Positions 21,383-22,044 of a DNA stretch of 22,044 bases are shown here, piece after piece. The stretch is taken from contig JAIXXW010000110.1 of assembly GCA_027490555.1 (NCBI GenBank), positions 1 to 22,044 on the forward strand, written 5' to 3'. The position numbers and the translations under genes were made by a program. The notes under the pieces are model-generated. The model searched no databases and was not told the DNA's origin. It saw only the letters and a program-made list of their open reading frames with translations. Position 1 is the stretch's first letter; each line of letters opens with the position of its first letter. The DNA comes from Comamonadaceae bacterium (lineage in GTDB: Bacteria > Pseudomonadota > Gammaproteobacteria > Burkholderiales > Burkholderiaceae_C).

Positions 21383-22044
21383 ATGACCCCCGTCCATGTT
21401 TTGCCCGGTTTGCCAGCGGACACTTCCGACACGGCAGTCCCTTCCAAACCCATGACCACGCGGGGTCTGGCGTCCGGCAGCAGCCCGTCGGCGCCAGAGC
21501 TGGCTGTGCTGGACGAGCCACAAGAGTGGTCATCGTTCAGCGTGCCCGAACCCCAACAAGCCGGCTGTTGGCGATCCAGTGTGGTTTTTGAGGGCATGCA
21601 TTGCGCGGCTTGTGCCATCACCCTGGAAGACGCCTTGCGGGCTGTACCGGGTGTGCTGTCGGTCCAGATCAGCGGGGCCAGTCACCGGGGCCAGGTCGTC
21701 TGGTCTTCCGAACGCACGCGACCTTCTGCATGGATGGATTCGGTCACACGCCATGGCTACAAAGCCTTGCCGGCCAACGATGCCCATGCGCATGCGCGCA
21801 GACAGAAAGAAGCCCGGCTCTTGCTGTGGCGCTGGGCTGTGGCGGCCCTGTGCATGATGCAGGTGATGATGTACGCCACCCCGACGTACCTGTCACAGCC
21901 GGGCGATCTGTCGGATGAAGCGATGCAGCTGCTGCGCTGGGCTTCCTGGGTGCTTTCCTTGCCGGTGCTGTTTTTCTCATGCACACCGTTTTTCAGCCAG
22001 GCCTGGCGCGATCTGCGCGGGCGCCACATCAGCATGGATTTGCC
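21383..22044 (+). CDS. ccoI: CcoI/FixI-type copper-translocating P-type ATPase, N-terminal part
   Basis: The gene runs off the window; 220 codons are visible. Residues 1 to about 60 are a low-complexity head without recognised domain. Residues 63-135 form a heavy-metal-associated domain with GMHCAAC (metal cysteines C74 and C77). Then come a basic linker and two membrane segments (about 146-168 and 183-203), the first with CMMQVMMYA and the second followed by SCTPFFSQAWRDLRGRHISMDL. This wording is typical of CcoI/FixI, which pumps copper for assembly of the cbb3 cytochrome oxidase, rather than of the detoxifying CopA. The upstream FNR/ANR box supports that reading. The ATPase core (phosphorylation DKTG, CPC motif) lies beyond the window, so CcoI is a likely but incomplete call. 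M24 is an alternative start. Confidence 0.82.
   Translation, partial: MTPVHVLPGLPADTSDTAVPSKPMTTRGLASGSSPSAPELAVLDEPQEWSSFSVPEPQQAGCWRSSVVFEGMHCAACAITLEDALRAVPGVLSVQISGASHRGQVVWSSERTRPSAWMDSVTRHGYKALPANDAHAHARRQKEARLLLWRWAVAALCMMQVMMYATPTYLSQPGDLSDEAMQLLRWASWVLSLPVLFFSCTPFFSQAWRDLRGRHISMDL

Noticed and set aside
1..22044. Search for CRISPR arrays, tRNA genes, insertion sequences, toxin-antitoxin pairs and phage defence genes
   Set aside because: No regularly spaced direct repeats, no cloverleaf-like segments, no transposase motifs and no defence-type domains were seen by eye.

Overview
The window reads as chromosomal DNA from a GC-rich betaproteobacterium, most likely Burkholderiales/Comamonadaceae. 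The evidence is the gene complement: orphan Bug/TctC-type binding proteins, a CcoI-type copper ATPase preceded by an FNR/ANR box, and universal stress and Lgt proteins with beta-proteobacterial wording. The genus assignment is inference. I see no tRNA, rRNA, CRISPR array or insertion sequence.

Left part (1-5746), mostly housekeeping: the 3' end of rlmD, a Bax-inhibitor-1 family membrane protein (-), a GlcG/HbpS-type small protein (+), ilvD (-), lgt (+), and an exported alpha/beta hydrolase with a possible lipobox (+). Gene ends are marked by clear hairpin terminators.

Middle part (5765-18037), an accessory catabolic locus built around an AraC-family regulator (8486-9451). To its left, transcribed leftward, is a Bug-type binding protein followed by an amidase. 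To its right, transcribed rightward, is a tight run of eight genes: class I glutamine amidotransferase, cytochrome P450, glutamine-synthetase-like ligase, putidaredoxin-like ferredoxin, PuuC-like aldehyde dehydrogenase, class III aminotransferase, Tm-1-like/UPF0261 protein and a HAD hydrolase. Spacings are -4, 14, 13, 9, 16, -4 and -4 nt. The set looks like a gamma-glutamylation amine pathway (compare PuuA-PuuC-PuuD-PuuE) in which a P450/ferredoxin pair stands where the Puu pathway has the flavin oxidase PuuB. A 14-bp motif, TTGATAGYGCCWGG, occurs once upstream of each arm in the orientation of that arm, so the regulator may control both.

Right part (18038-22044): a Tat-type Bug binding protein, a strong terminator, a malonyl-CoA synthetase (matB) starting only 22 nt after that terminator, then uspA (-) and the 5' end of a ccoI-like copper ATPase (+). 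The last two diverge from a perfect FNR/ANR box. MatB could take malonate brought in from outside or made from the amine pathway (for example by way of beta-alanine), but the substrate of the locus cannot be read from the sequence alone.
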